Of a DNA stretch of 10,684 nt, positions 1 through 6,629 are shown piece by piece. A model generated the notes under the pieces. That model made no database searches, had not been told where the DNA came from, and saw only the letters and a program-made list of their open reading frames with translations. The stretch's first letter is position 1. Each line of letters begins with the position of its first letter. The DNA comes from Euryarchaeota archaeon UBA495 (GTDB taxonomy: Archaea; Thermoplasmatota; Poseidoniia; Poseidoniales; Poseidoniaceae): contig DALQ01000050.1 of assembly GCA_002496845.1 (NCBI GenBank), forward strand, positions 1-10,684, written 5' to 3'. The position numbers and the translations under genes were made by a program.

Positions 1-452
1 TGGTGGGTGTTGGCGATGAGCAGGTCGTTCAGGGCCGGGTCGGTGGTGAAGCGGTTTCCTGAGGTCGTCTCGATGACGGCTTGCAAGCGTGGAAGTCGGT
101 TGACGATCGCCCTTCCTGCCACCACCGCTTCGAGGTCTTCTGCGAAGGTGTTGACGTCGCTGTCCATGTAGAAGCCCACGCTGCCCTCAGGATCTCCAGC
201 ACGCGGGTGTGAGTTGACGCCCATGACCAAGGTCGCGTCATCGATGTTGTGCGAGATGCTGGTCAGTGTGCCGTCTCCGCCGAGGACGATGACGAGGTCT
301 CGGCCAAGAAAATCTGATTGCTTGACCAGTTCGCGCGGCCTCAAGGTCACCTTGAGGGCCTCACTGTGGCTCTCCAAAACCGTCTGGAGGTGGCCAAGCG
401 CTTCGTCATGCACGGGTTCGTGGGTCTTCTTGTAGACCAACAGGACCTGCAT
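1..452 (-). CDS. NAD kinase-like protein, N-terminal 150 codons (gene runs off the left edge)
   Basis: Reading the minus strand from the ATG at 452-450 gives an uninterrupted frame to the window edge. It starts MQVLLVYKKT and carries the NAD kinase nucleotide-binding signature LGGDGTL at residues 57-63. A later ALNDLLIAN stretch (residues 140-148) matches the position of the family's ALNE motif. NAD kinases phosphorylate NAD(H) to NADP(H) in the cytoplasm. The usual GxNxGxLGF loop after GGDGT is replaced by GVNSHPRAGDPEGSVGF (residues 78-94). That resembles the divergent branch that includes mitochondrial NADK2 more than the standard bacterial or archaeal enzyme, so the exact substrate is uncertain. 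The C-terminal beta-sandwich half is outside the window. The gene diverges from the 538 gene. I am confident of the family and less so of the subfamily. Confidence 0.85.
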   Translation of the reverse strand, partial: MQVLLVYKKTHEPVHDEALGHLQTVLESHSEALKVTLRPRELVKQSDFLGRDLVIVLGGDGTLTSISHNIDDATLVMGVNSHPRAGDPEGSVGFYMDSDVNTFAEDLEAVVAGRAIVNRLPRLQAVIETTSGNRFTTDPALNDLLIANTH

Positions 453-508
453 GGCGCTCCCCAATCCTCTTCACAAGCCCCCTCTGCTTGAAGCCTCGGT
501 TGACAACC

Positions 509-517
509 TTCATGGCG
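509..517 (+). promoter_or_regulatory. Weak candidate TATA-like element before the 538 gene
   Basis: TTCATGGCG matches the TTNATRAGG element seen before lemA, the 8698 gene and trm56 at 7 of 9 positions, counting the free position. Its A (512) is exactly 26 bases before the ATG at 538. I see no Shine-Dalgarno sequence between it and the start. The spacing supports 538 as a leaderless start, but the match alone is weak. Confidence 0.3.
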
Positions 518-537
518 CTCAGCGCCTACAAGGTCCC

Positions 538-1188
538 ATGGAACCCCCGAAGTGGTCCGATGAGAACGCTGCACCCGACCTTTCTGGAAACGTGGCCCAA
601 CCTGGCGTGAGTTTGACCGATTCTGCGATTTCGGGCGACGTCCACAACACGATTGTGAACAACATGAGCCCTTACCAGGCACAAGGTCAGATGATTTTCG
701 TCCAGCCTCCCAGTGGAGCGGCGAAAGTGATGGGCATCCTGATCGTCATCTACGCCTCATTTGGCCTTCTTGGAGCGTTGGCCAGTTTGCTTGGTGGGAG
801 TTTCTTCGAAAGTCTTCTTGGTCAAGTCGCGGAACAGGACCCCGACGCGCTTGGGTTTGACCCAGCAGGATTTGGTCAATACATGATGCTCACTGGCCTG
901 ATCAGCTTGGTCACCTCAGCCGGCACCTTGCTCGGCGGCATCTGGACGATGCAATACCAACGCCGTGGTGTTCATCTTGGTCTGATGATGATCGCCGCGA
1001 GTTTCCTGCTTGGGCTTGTTGTGGCTTTCATGTACCCCGAGTTCAGCGATTCTGGTTTTGGCATGGGGGCCACGGTCATCTTGTCGGTCTTTGGTTCGGG
1101 CTTCTGTGGGCTCATGGTGGCCATTCCGCTGATGGTCACCAACAACGGCCTCGACGATTCCTCGCTCTTCTCAAGCAAGCCTCAGTGA
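538..1188 (+). CDS. Four-helix membrane protein of unknown function, with a polar N-terminal region containing a DSAISGDV motif
   Basis: No enzyme family is recognised. From the ATG at 538 the protein is 216 residues. A polar, probably disordered N-terminus includes SLTDSAISGDVHNTIVNN (residues 25-42) and is followed by four hydrophobic segments at about residues 62-85, 115-138, 146-165 and 176-200. A short acidic loop follows helix 1, and the tail is polar. From memory, similar DS-x-x-x-GDV-x-N stretches occur in small membrane or zinc-ribbon proteins of marine archaea, so it may be a lineage-specific motif. I cannot check that here. The frame is open back to an ATG at 451, but that start would overlap the divergent NAD kinase start and add a low-complexity leader. 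The 538 start has a TATA-like element at the right distance. Confidence 0.7.
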   Translation: MEPPKWSDENAAPDLSGNVAQPGVSLTDSAISGDVHNTIVNNMSPYQAQGQMIFVQPPSGAAKVMGILIVIYASFGLLGALASLLGGSFFESLLGQVAEQDPDALGFDPAGFGQYMMLTGLISLVTSAGTLLGGIWTMQYQRRGVHLGLMMIAASFLLGLVVAFMYPEFSDSGFGMGATVILSVFGSGFCGLMVAIPLMVTNNGLDDSSLFSSKPQ

Positions 1189-1225
1189 GCATCACGCCTA
1201 TGCAGCGTCGGCACAAGCCGAAGGC

Positions 1226-1693
1226 ATGGGCACGCTTGTGACCGGCACCGCCGCCACCTACGTCGAAGAACTGACCGTCCGCACCAACGAACGGCGCGAG
1301 ATCCTTTGCCTGACGTCAGAGGTTGAACGCGTTGTGCGAGAAAGCGGCATTGTGGACGGCCTCGTGCTGGTCAACCCGATGCACATCACGGCCTCGATTT
1401 ACGTCAATGACCTCGAATATGGGCTCCATCAAGATTTGATGGATTGGCTTGAACGCGTGGCGCCTTTCGGTGGACTTGACGGCCGTGATGGGCCAGAATA
1501 CCTGCACCACCGGACCGGTGAGGACAACGGTGACGCGCATCTGAAGCGGCAATTGCTCGGCCAGCAGGTGACGATGCCTGTGCGGGACGGTCGCCTTCAC
1601 CTCGGGACGTGGGAACAGATTCACTACGCTGAATTTGACGGCCGACGCCCCAAGCGCATCCTGATCAAGGTGGTTGGGGTGGTGCCAGCATGA
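1226..1693 (+). CDS. YjbQ/UPF0047 family protein (secondary thiamine-phosphate synthase enzyme family)
   Basis: The 155-residue protein matches the YjbQ/UPF0047 fold from about residue 12 to the end. The N-terminal strand EELTVRTNERREIL leads into a helix (LTSEVERVVRESGI). The central NPMHITASIYVND (50-62) is the counterpart of the family's PHTTAGVxxNE. Further on are DLMDWLERVAP (70-80), HHRTGEDNGDAHLKRQLLG (94-112) and DGRLHLGTWEQIHYAEFDG (121-139). The His residues of HHRTGEDN and AHLK are the usual metal or active-site candidates. Some bacterial members show weak thiamine-phosphate synthase activity when overproduced, but the physiological role is unsettled. Its stop overlaps the start of the thioesterase by four bases (ATGA), so the two are probably co-translated. 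A weak CCTATGCAG lies at the promoter distance upstream. Confidence 0.88.
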   Translation: MGTLVTGTAATYVEELTVRTNERREILCLTSEVERVVRESGIVDGLVLVNPMHITASIYVNDLEYGLHQDLMDWLERVAPFGGLDGRDGPEYLHHRTGEDNGDAHLKRQLLGQQVTMPVRDGRLHLGTWEQIHYAEFDGRRPKRILIKVVGVVPA

Positions 1694-2574
1694 CGCTGTC
1701 CTCGCCTCCGGAACCGACGGGTATGGCGCTTGCCCTAGGGATCGAACGCACGGCATGGTCTCCGGGTCATGCGTGCTTGGAGGTCACCGTGACCGCGGAC
1801 CACCTCAACAAGGGCGGAGCTGCTCATGGTGGTCTGATGACGGTCCTGCTGGACGCGGCCTTGGGTGGTGCGTTGGTCTCGACCCTCCCTACGACGTCGT
1901 GGTGCGCCACCACCCAATTGACGACCAGTTTTCTCGACGCAGCGCGGCTTGGCGAACGCCTCGTGGCGACAGGGCGCGTGGTTCGACGCGGTCGGCACGT
2001 GGCCCATCTTTCGGGCGAGGTCTGCGTCGGTGAACGCGTGGTGGCTTCGGCCGTTGGCACGTGGGCCATTTGGGATGAACGGCCACCGTCGATGCCCTTG
2101 AGGAAGGCCGACGACGTGCTGCGATGGTTGGCGGCAGCGGCGGGTGCAGATCTCGTTGGGACTGGTGCGTGGCACCATGCCGGGAAAACCGGGATGACCG
2201 GCACGATGCACGTTGAGGTGGTTCGAGGCGACGACGACGCCACCGTGCTCGTCGACGATGTGCACGCCATCACCCTGCATGAGCGCGTCTTTGCTCCCAA
2301 CGGTGGTTTGGTGCATGAGGACCGTTGCACGTACCGTCGCGACGCCACGGGGGGACTTTTGGTTGACCTGCAGGCCGTTGACGGCTTTGTCCAGGTCGTC
2401 AGGGTCGAAGAAGGCGCACGCAGCCTCAGGGCTGGACCACTTCCAGACGGAGGTCCGGTGTGGAGGCACGCCTTGGAAGGCGACGCGCTTTCGCATCACG
2501 TGTGGTTCACGGCTGGTTCGGAACAGGAACCTCCTGAGATTGAGTTCGTGTACCGCTTGGGCGAGGGTTCTTGA
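1690..2574 (+). CDS. PaaI-like hotdog thioesterase fused to an unassigned C-terminal domain
   Basis: Residues 10-130 form a PaaI/YbgC-type hotdog domain. HLNKGGAAHGGLMTVLLDAA (38-57) has the characteristic N-x-x-x-x-x-HGG with a downstream Asp (D55). TTQLTTSFLDAARLGERL (74-91) and the strands VATGRVVRRGRHVAHLSGEV follow, as in acyl-CoA thioesterases. These enzymes hydrolyse acyl-CoA to free acid and CoA in the cytoplasm. PaaI-type proteins are usually about 130-150 residues, so this 294-residue product carries roughly 160 extra residues (about 135-294). That half looks alternating and strand-rich, with HVEVVRGDDDATVLVDDVHA and IEFVYRLGEGS at its end. It has no HGG and is not an obvious second hotdog repeat, though a degenerate one is possible. 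The gene overlaps the YjbQ stop by four bases and the thiolase follows within 23 bases, suggesting shared acyl-CoA metabolism. Confidence 0.82.
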   Translation: MTLSSPPEPTGMALALGIERTAWSPGHACLEVTVTADHLNKGGAAHGGLMTVLLDAALGGALVSTLPTTSWCATTQLTTSFLDAARLGERLVATGRVVRRGRHVAHLSGEVCVGERVVASAVGTWAIWDERPPSMPLRKADDVLRWLAAAAGADLVGTGAWHHAGKTGMTGTMHVEVVRGDDDATVLVDDVHAITLHERVFAPNGGLVHEDRCTYRRDATGGLLVDLQAVDGFVQVVRVEEGARSLRAGPLPDGGPVWRHALEGDALSHHVWFTAGSEQEPPEIEFVYRLGEGS

Positions 2575-2597
2575 GCGGTCTGCGAGACCGGGGCATC

Positions 2598-3818
2598 ATG
2601 GTCGAAGACGTTGTCATTGTGGGTGGAGCCCGTACCCCGTTCTGCGAATGGGTCGGTGGAAAGCGTGGCGATGGGGCGCCTGGTGGGCGTCTCAAGGCCG
2701 TCAGCGCGCAAGACCTCGGGGCGACCGCGATCCGTGGAGCCCTCGAAAAGAGTGGGACTTCGCCGGAGGACGTGGACCACGTCGTCATGGGCTACGCGCT
2801 GCAAACGTGCGCTCAATCCATCTACGGAGCCCGTCATGCCGGTCTCAAAGCCGGTCTGCCCCAAGAGGTTCCCATGCTGACCCTCTCGCGCATCTGCGGT
2901 TCCGGTGTTCAATCGATCGTGACCGGTGCGCAAATGATCATGCTCGACGAAGCAGAAGTGGTCGTTTCCGGCGGCATGGAAAACCTCTCTCAAGCCCCGC
3001 ACGTGCTCCGTGGGGCCCGCGACGGCTGGAGCCTAGGCCGCTCTCCTCCCGTGGAGGACTACATGATGACCAACCTGCAGGACATGACCTGTGGCTTGTT
3101 CATGGCCCAAACTTCCGATGAGCTGTGCAAGCGCAAGGGCGTGACACGCGACGAAGTTGACGCCTTTGCAGCCCTCTCTCACGGTCGAACGGAGGCGTCC
3201 ATCGACGGCGGCGTTTTCGAACAGGAGATCGTTCCTGTGACCATTTCTTCGCGCCGAGGCGACGTGGTCGTCACCCACGCCGACGAGGATCACGTGGTGC
3301 GCGGCACCACCGTCGAAACGCTGGCAGGGCTTCGTCCCGCTTTCGGCCCAGAGTCTCTGGTGACCGCCGGCAACGCCTCTGGTGTGGTCGATGGGGCCGC
3401 AGCGGTCGTCATCAAGTCGGCTTCCCGGGCCAAGTCGGACGGTGACGCTCCCCTTGCACGCATCGTGAGTTGGGGCATCGTTGGCCTCGAACCCGCCATC
3501 ATGGCCTACGGGCCGGTTCCCTCCAGCCGCAAGGCGCTCGAAAAGGCCGGTCTGACCGTTGAGGACATCGACCGCTGGGAGATCAACGAGGCCTTCTCAG
3601 GTCAAGCCGTGGCCTGCATCAAGGACCTCGGCCTCGACGTCGAGAAGGTGAACGTCAACGGCGGGGCCGTTGGACTTGGGCACCCCCTCGCCGCAACAGG
3701 AACCCGCTTGGTGCTGACCTTGGCGCATGAACTTCGGCGCAGCGGTGGCCGTTACGGTGTCGCCACGGCGTGCATCGGCGGTGGCCAAGGCATCGCCATG
3801 GTCATCGAGGCCATGTAG
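2598..3818 (+). CDS. Thiolase (acetyl-CoA C-acyltransferase family)
   Basis: Thiolases either condense two acyl-CoAs or cleave 3-ketoacyl-CoA with CoA. With the ATG at 2598 the protein is 406 residues, close to the usual 390-400. All catalytic motifs are present: the nucleophilic Cys100 in SRICGSGVQSI, NEAFSGQA at 330-337, GGAVGLGHPLAATGTRL with His362, and the second active Cys392 in TACIGGGQG. The N-terminal VIVGGARTPFCEW is standard. This is the classic degradative or biosynthetic thiolase, not the archaeal thiolase paired with a DUF35 protein, and no DUF35 or HMG-CoA synthase gene is adjacent. Next to a hotdog thioesterase, a role in fatty acid or short-chain acyl-CoA turnover is likely, but the direction cannot be read from sequence. 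An in-frame TTG at 2571 would overlap the previous stop; I prefer the ATG, 23 bases downstream of it. Confidence 0.95.
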   Translation: MVEDVVIVGGARTPFCEWVGGKRGDGAPGGRLKAVSAQDLGATAIRGALEKSGTSPEDVDHVVMGYALQTCAQSIYGARHAGLKAGLPQEVPMLTLSRICGSGVQSIVTGAQMIMLDEAEVVVSGGMENLSQAPHVLRGARDGWSLGRSPPVEDYMMTNLQDMTCGLFMAQTSDELCKRKGVTRDEVDAFAALSHGRTEASIDGGVFEQEIVPVTISSRRGDVVVTHADEDHVVRGTTVETLAGLRPAFGPESLVTAGNASGVVDGAAAVVIKSASRAKSDGDAPLARIVSWGIVGLEPAIMAYGPVPSSRKALEKAGLTVEDIDRWEINEAFSGQAVACIKDLGLDVEKVNVNGGAVGLGHPLAATGTRLVLTLAHELRRSGGRYGVATACIGGGQGIAMVIEAM

Positions 3819-3822
3819 GTGG
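3817..3822 (+). promoter_or_regulatory. Shine-Dalgarno AGGTGG that fixes a GTG start for the TauE-family gene
   Basis: AGGTGG overlaps the thiolase stop codon and is complementary to the usual 16S rRNA 3' end. Its GGTG core ends five bases before the GTG at 3827. No other in-frame start nearby has such a site. Confidence 0.55.
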
Positions 3823-3826
3823 GCTT

Positions 3827-4606
3827 GTGGACGCCCTCCTTGTGGTGCTCCTTGCCGTTTTGCTGACGGCGTTCATGTTTGCTCCACTCGGTTTGGGTGG
3901 AGGCCTGTTGTTCGTGCCGATTTTGCACTACCTCGCGGGCTGGCCGTTGGACACGGCGACCTTGGTGACGTCGTTGCTGTTGACGTTGAGCGTGTCCTTA
4001 GGATCTGGTGCTGTCCACCACCGTGAGGGGCTCATCGACGTCCCCTCCGTTCGACGCTTGGCGCCTGTGGCCATGCTCGGTGCTGCAGGAGGTGCGGTCG
4101 TCGTTCATTTGCTCGGAGACGCCCTCGACCCTGTGTTCAAGGCGCTCGCCCTCGGGCTCCTGCTCTGGGCTTGTGTGAAGGTCGCACGACGCCTGCGTCA
4201 TGGCGTGAACGAGAAGGACGGCGGCGAGGTCCGGCCTTTGGCCTTGCGCGCTGGGGCAGGATTTGGTGGTGGCGCCAGCGCGGTGTTGGCCATCGGAGCA
4301 GGGGCCATCTACATCCCAATTCTCAACCAATTCGGTGGCCTTGCCTCCCGTCGTGCCATCGGCACCAGCCTTGGTATGATGATGCTCGTGGTGCCGGTCG
4401 CCATCGTGGTTCATGCCAGCTTGCACGATGGCTCCTGGCCGGAGGTGTGGGTTTTGGGACTGTTGCCCGCCAGCGCGTTGCTCGGTGCGGTGCTCGGTGC
4501 GCGAGTTGGCTTGCGTGTGCCCGACGTGGTCATTCTCCGGGTGTTTTTCGGGCTGCTCTGCATCATCTCTGCGCGCTATGCCTTGGACCTCCTGAGGCGG
4601 ATGTAA
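3827..4606 (+). CDS. TauE/SafE family membrane transporter
   Basis: This is a 259-residue, very hydrophobic protein with the internal duplication of the TauE/SafE (DUF81) family. The first half has APLGLGGGLLFVPIL (residues 20-34) after a first helix. The second half repeats the pattern as GAGFGGGASAVLAIGAGAIYIPIL (about 143-166), followed by the GTSLGMMM helix. About seven or eight membrane segments can be counted, as expected. Family members are proposed exporters or importers of sulfonates and other small organic anions in the cytoplasmic membrane, and the substrate here cannot be assigned. The frame is open upstream to an ATG at 3770, but that would put a His/Arg-rich stretch inside the thiolase gene. 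The GTG at 3827 has a Shine-Dalgarno sequence and puts the first helix at the N-terminus. It lies eight bases after the thiolase stop, so the two are probably one operon. Confidence 0.85.
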   Translation: MDALLVVLLAVLLTAFMFAPLGLGGGLLFVPILHYLAGWPLDTATLVTSLLLTLSVSLGSGAVHHREGLIDVPSVRRLAPVAMLGAAGGAVVVHLLGDALDPVFKALALGLLLWACVKVARRLRHGVNEKDGGEVRPLALRAGAGFGGGASAVLAIGAGAIYIPILNQFGGLASRRAIGTSLGMMMLVVPVAIVVHASLHDGSWPEVWVLGLLPASALLGAVLGARVGLRVPDVVILRVFFGLLCIISARYALDLLRRM

Positions 4607-4622
4607 CTTCTCCGTCAATCGT

Positions 4623-4631
4623 TTGATAAGG
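4623..4631 (+). promoter_or_regulatory. Candidate archaeal TATA-like promoter element of lemA (leaderless)
   Basis: TTGATAAGG lies in the 45-base gap after the TauE gene. Its central A (4626) is exactly 26 bases before the lemA ATG at 4652, where an archaeal TATA box would sit for a transcript starting at or beside the start codon. No Shine-Dalgarno sequence is visible between the element and the ATG. The same element at identical spacing precedes the 8698 gene and trm56. Confidence 0.5.
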
Positions 4632-4651
4632 CAGGGTCGCGACCCAAAGCC

Positions 4652-5212
4652 ATGATGGAACTCATCATTGGTGGCATTCTTGCCTCTGTTTTGCTGATCT
4701 GGTTTATTTCGACGTGGAACCGTCTGGTCCGTCTCGAGAAGAACGTCGAACAGTCTTGGGCCAACATCGACGTGTTGCTGAAGCAACGCTACGACATGAT
4801 TCCCAACCTCGTGAACACCGTGAAGGGTTACGCCACGCACGAGCGTGAAATCTTCGAGCAGTTCGCTCTCGCCCGCCAAGCCGCTGCTGGCGCTTTGGCG
4901 CAGGGTGACGTCGCTGGCGTGGCCGCTGCAGAAGGGATGCTCGCCGGCATGATGCCTCGCATCAACGTGGTCGCTGAGCAGTACCCTGAACTCAAGGCGG
5001 ATTCCAACTTCCTGAACCTGCAAAACCAGATCACGGCGCTCGAGAATCAAATCGCCGATCGCCGTGAATTCTACAACGCGAGTTCCACGACCTTCAACAC
5101 GGCCATCGAGACCATCCCGACGAACATTGTCGCCGCCGTGAAGTCATGCGAAGAGCGGGTGCTCTTCGAGGTCGTCGGCATTGAGCGTGAGAACGTCCAC
5201 GTTTCGTTCTGA
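4652..5212 (+). CDS. lemA: LemA family protein
   Basis: The 186-residue protein has the LemA architecture. An N-terminal membrane anchor (about residues 4-20) is followed by a short linker and a long helical domain. The diagnostic NRLVRLEKNVEQSWANIDV (23-41) and LLKQRYDMIPNLVNTVKGY (42-60) are present, then the AxHExxIFEQFALARQA-type helix. The final YNASSTTFNTAIETIPTNIV (141-160) and a terminal FE... VHVSF match the family end. LemA proteins are anchored with the helical domain usually placed outside the cytoplasm, and their molecular role is poorly known. The gene has its own apparent promoter and no Shine-Dalgarno sequence. It heads a cluster with the DHH phosphoesterase 22 bases downstream. 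A second ATG immediately follows the first. Confidence 0.93.
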   Translation: MMELIIGGILASVLLIWFISTWNRLVRLEKNVEQSWANIDVLLKQRYDMIPNLVNTVKGYATHEREIFEQFALARQAAAGALAQGDVAGVAAAEGMLAGMMPRINVVAEQYPELKADSNFLNLQNQITALENQIADRREFYNASSTTFNTAIETIPTNIVAAVKSCEERVLFEVVGIERENVHVSF

Positions 5213-5223
5213 AGTCCACCTTT

Positions 5224-5229
5224 GAGGTG
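5224..5229 (+). promoter_or_regulatory. Shine-Dalgarno GAGGTG before the DHH gene
   Basis: GAGGTG ends five bases before the ATG at 5235 and is a close match to the archaeal consensus. It sets the start of the DHH gene and suggests translation from the middle of a lemA-led transcript. Confidence 0.6.
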
Positions 5230-5234
5230 CTGCG

Positions 5235-6629
5235 ATGTACCTCCTCATTGGGGCTGGTGACCCACTTGCTCGGCTTGCATCTTGGTGCATGCGTTCTCGT
5301 TCGACCTGCGTGGTGACCCTTGCGTCCAGCCTTGAAGCGAACGACCTTCTGGACGGCTGCGACGTCGTTGCCCTTCCTCAGCCGATGCCCGTGGACGAGG
5401 TGCCAACGCCGGCCCGGCATCCAAGCCTGATCGTCGTGTTGGATCCGACGCCCATCGCCGATGCCCATCTTGTGGCCGCGCTGAACGCCCGCTGGCCTTC
5501 GGTCCCAATCGTTGGGCCAGAACCAGAGGGCGAGGCCGACGTGGCCGATCCGCTGCGCCCACAGGACCTCCTGCTCTCCGCCGCGAAAGACCGCGTCCGT
5601 GCTCAAGAGCGCCATACGGGGGCTTCGGTCCTCGACGCCCATTTTGCGGGGCTGGACGAAGGCTCCAACGTTGCCATTTTCTGCCACGACAATCCTGATC
5701 CTGACGCCTTGGCTTCCGCCTTGGCCGTCCAACGTTTGGTCGAACGACGAGGCTTGGTCGGCCGCATCTACCATGGCGGGTTGATCGAACATCACCAAAA
5801 CCGGGCCATGGTTCAGTTGCTGGGCATTGAGGTCACGCGCTTGATCATGGGATGGGAAATCGCGGACGTGCTTGCTGCAGCAGACGCCGTGGTGGCCGTG
5901 GATTTCCATCAGCCCGGGGCCAACAACGTCTTGCCCGTCGATCATGTTCCTAACGTCATTCTCGACCACCACGCCGTGGGTGACCTGCCGGCTGCCGACG
6001 TCGCCATCGTTCACCCTGAATTCTCGGCGACGTCCTCCCTCGTGGCCAGCCTCATGACCGCCTTGGATGCGGAGATGGACGCCGTGTTGGCCACGGCCTT
6101 GGCCTTCGGCATTCGGACGGACACCCTTGGCTTCACGAGGGGCGTCAGTCCGTCCGACCTTCGCGCTTTGTCGTGGCTCAACGCGTGGGTGGACCACGAC
6201 CTCTTGCGGCAAATCGAGGCTCCTCCACGCTCACGTGATGCGCTGGCCGCGTTCGCGGAAGCCCTTGCCTCGATGGAACTTGAGGGCGGCGTGCTGCTCG
6301 CCCCGCTGCTCCATCTTCCCAACCGCGATGCATTGGCGCAGGTGGCGGATTTCTTGCTGGCCACCGAAGGCGTGGACACGGTCGTGGTCTATGGGCCACG
6401 CCAGGGCCGTGTCATCCTCTCCGCGCGGACGCGGAATTCCGACCTTCACCTTGGCCGGACCTTGGCTGGACGCTTCCCGGAGGGTCAAGCAGGCGGGCAT
6501 CGTTCGCTGGCCGGAGGTCAAGTCCGCTTCAGCGGTCTGGTCGAACACGATGCGGCGGAACCTGGGGAGGCCATCGCCGCGATGACGCTCGTTCTTCGTG
6601 ATCTTCTGGGCGGTGAGGGCGATGAGTGA
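5235..6629 (+). CDS. DHH/DHHA1 phosphoesterase with N-terminal Rossmann-like region
   Basis: The 464-residue protein has a C-terminal NrnA/RecJ-like phosphoesterase unit. Motif I is FCHDNPDPDAL (149-159), motif II is VAVDFHQPG (220-228, Asp223), and the DHH motif is VILDHHAVGD (241-250). FGIRTDTLGF (291-300) supplies another metal-ligand Asp. The DHHA1 substrate-binding GGHRSLAGG is at 420-428. Such enzymes are Mn-dependent and cleave short oligonucleotides, pAp or cyclic dinucleotides in the cytoplasm; the substrate here is unknown. Residues 1-95 begin MYLLIGAGDPLARL and look like a TrkA-N/Rossmann unit, an arrangement known in archaeal DHH proteins. The expected GxGxxG is degenerate, however (GAGDPL). 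Residues 120-145 probably form a linker. The gene follows lemA by 22 bases, and its last eight bases overlap the TraB start, consistent with a single transcript. Confidence 0.9.
   Translation: MYLLIGAGDPLARLASWCMRSRSTCVVTLASSLEANDLLDGCDVVALPQPMPVDEVPTPARHPSLIVVLDPTPIADAHLVAALNARWPSVPIVGPEPEGEADVADPLRPQDLLLSAAKDRVRAQERHTGASVLDAHFAGLDEGSNVAIFCHDNPDPDALASALAVQRLVERRGLVGRIYHGGLIEHHQNRAMVQLLGIEVTRLIMGWEIADVLAAADAVVAVDFHQPGANNVLPVDHVPNVILDHHAVGDLPAADVAIVHPEFSATSSLVASLMTALDAEMDAVLATALAFGIRTDTLGFTRGVSPSDLRALSWLNAWVDHDLLRQIEAPPRSRDALAAFAEALASMELEGGVLLAPLLHLPNRDALAQVADFLLATEGVDTVVVYGPRQGRVILSARTRNSDLHLGRTLAGRFPEGQAGGHRSLAGGQVRFSGLVEHDAAEPGEAIAAMTLVLRDLLGGEGDE
6612..6616 (+). promoter_or_regulatory. Shine-Dalgarno GGTGA before the TraB gene
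   Basis: GGTGA lies inside the end of the DHH gene and ends five bases before the ATG at 6622. It favours that ATG over an in-frame GTG at 6598. Confidence 0.5.

Noticed and set aside
451..537. The 29-codon N-terminal extension of the 538 gene
   Set aside because: It overlaps the divergent NAD kinase start codon, looks unlike the rest of the protein, and the 538 ATG has promoter-like spacing.
2213..3121. A 302-codon plus-strand frame bridging the thioesterase and thiolase
   Set aside because: It is out of frame with both real genes, and its Arg/Ser/Pro-rich product is typical of a shifted frame.
3998..5050. A 350-codon minus-strand open frame across TauE and lemA
   Set aside because: It spans two well-supported genes and the promoter between them. 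The product is rich in His, Gln and Glu without domain signatures.
5094..6212. A 372-codon minus-strand open frame across the DHH gene
   Set aside because: It is antisense to the catalytic DHH motifs. Its composition is His/Gly/Arg-rich and no family resemblance is seen.
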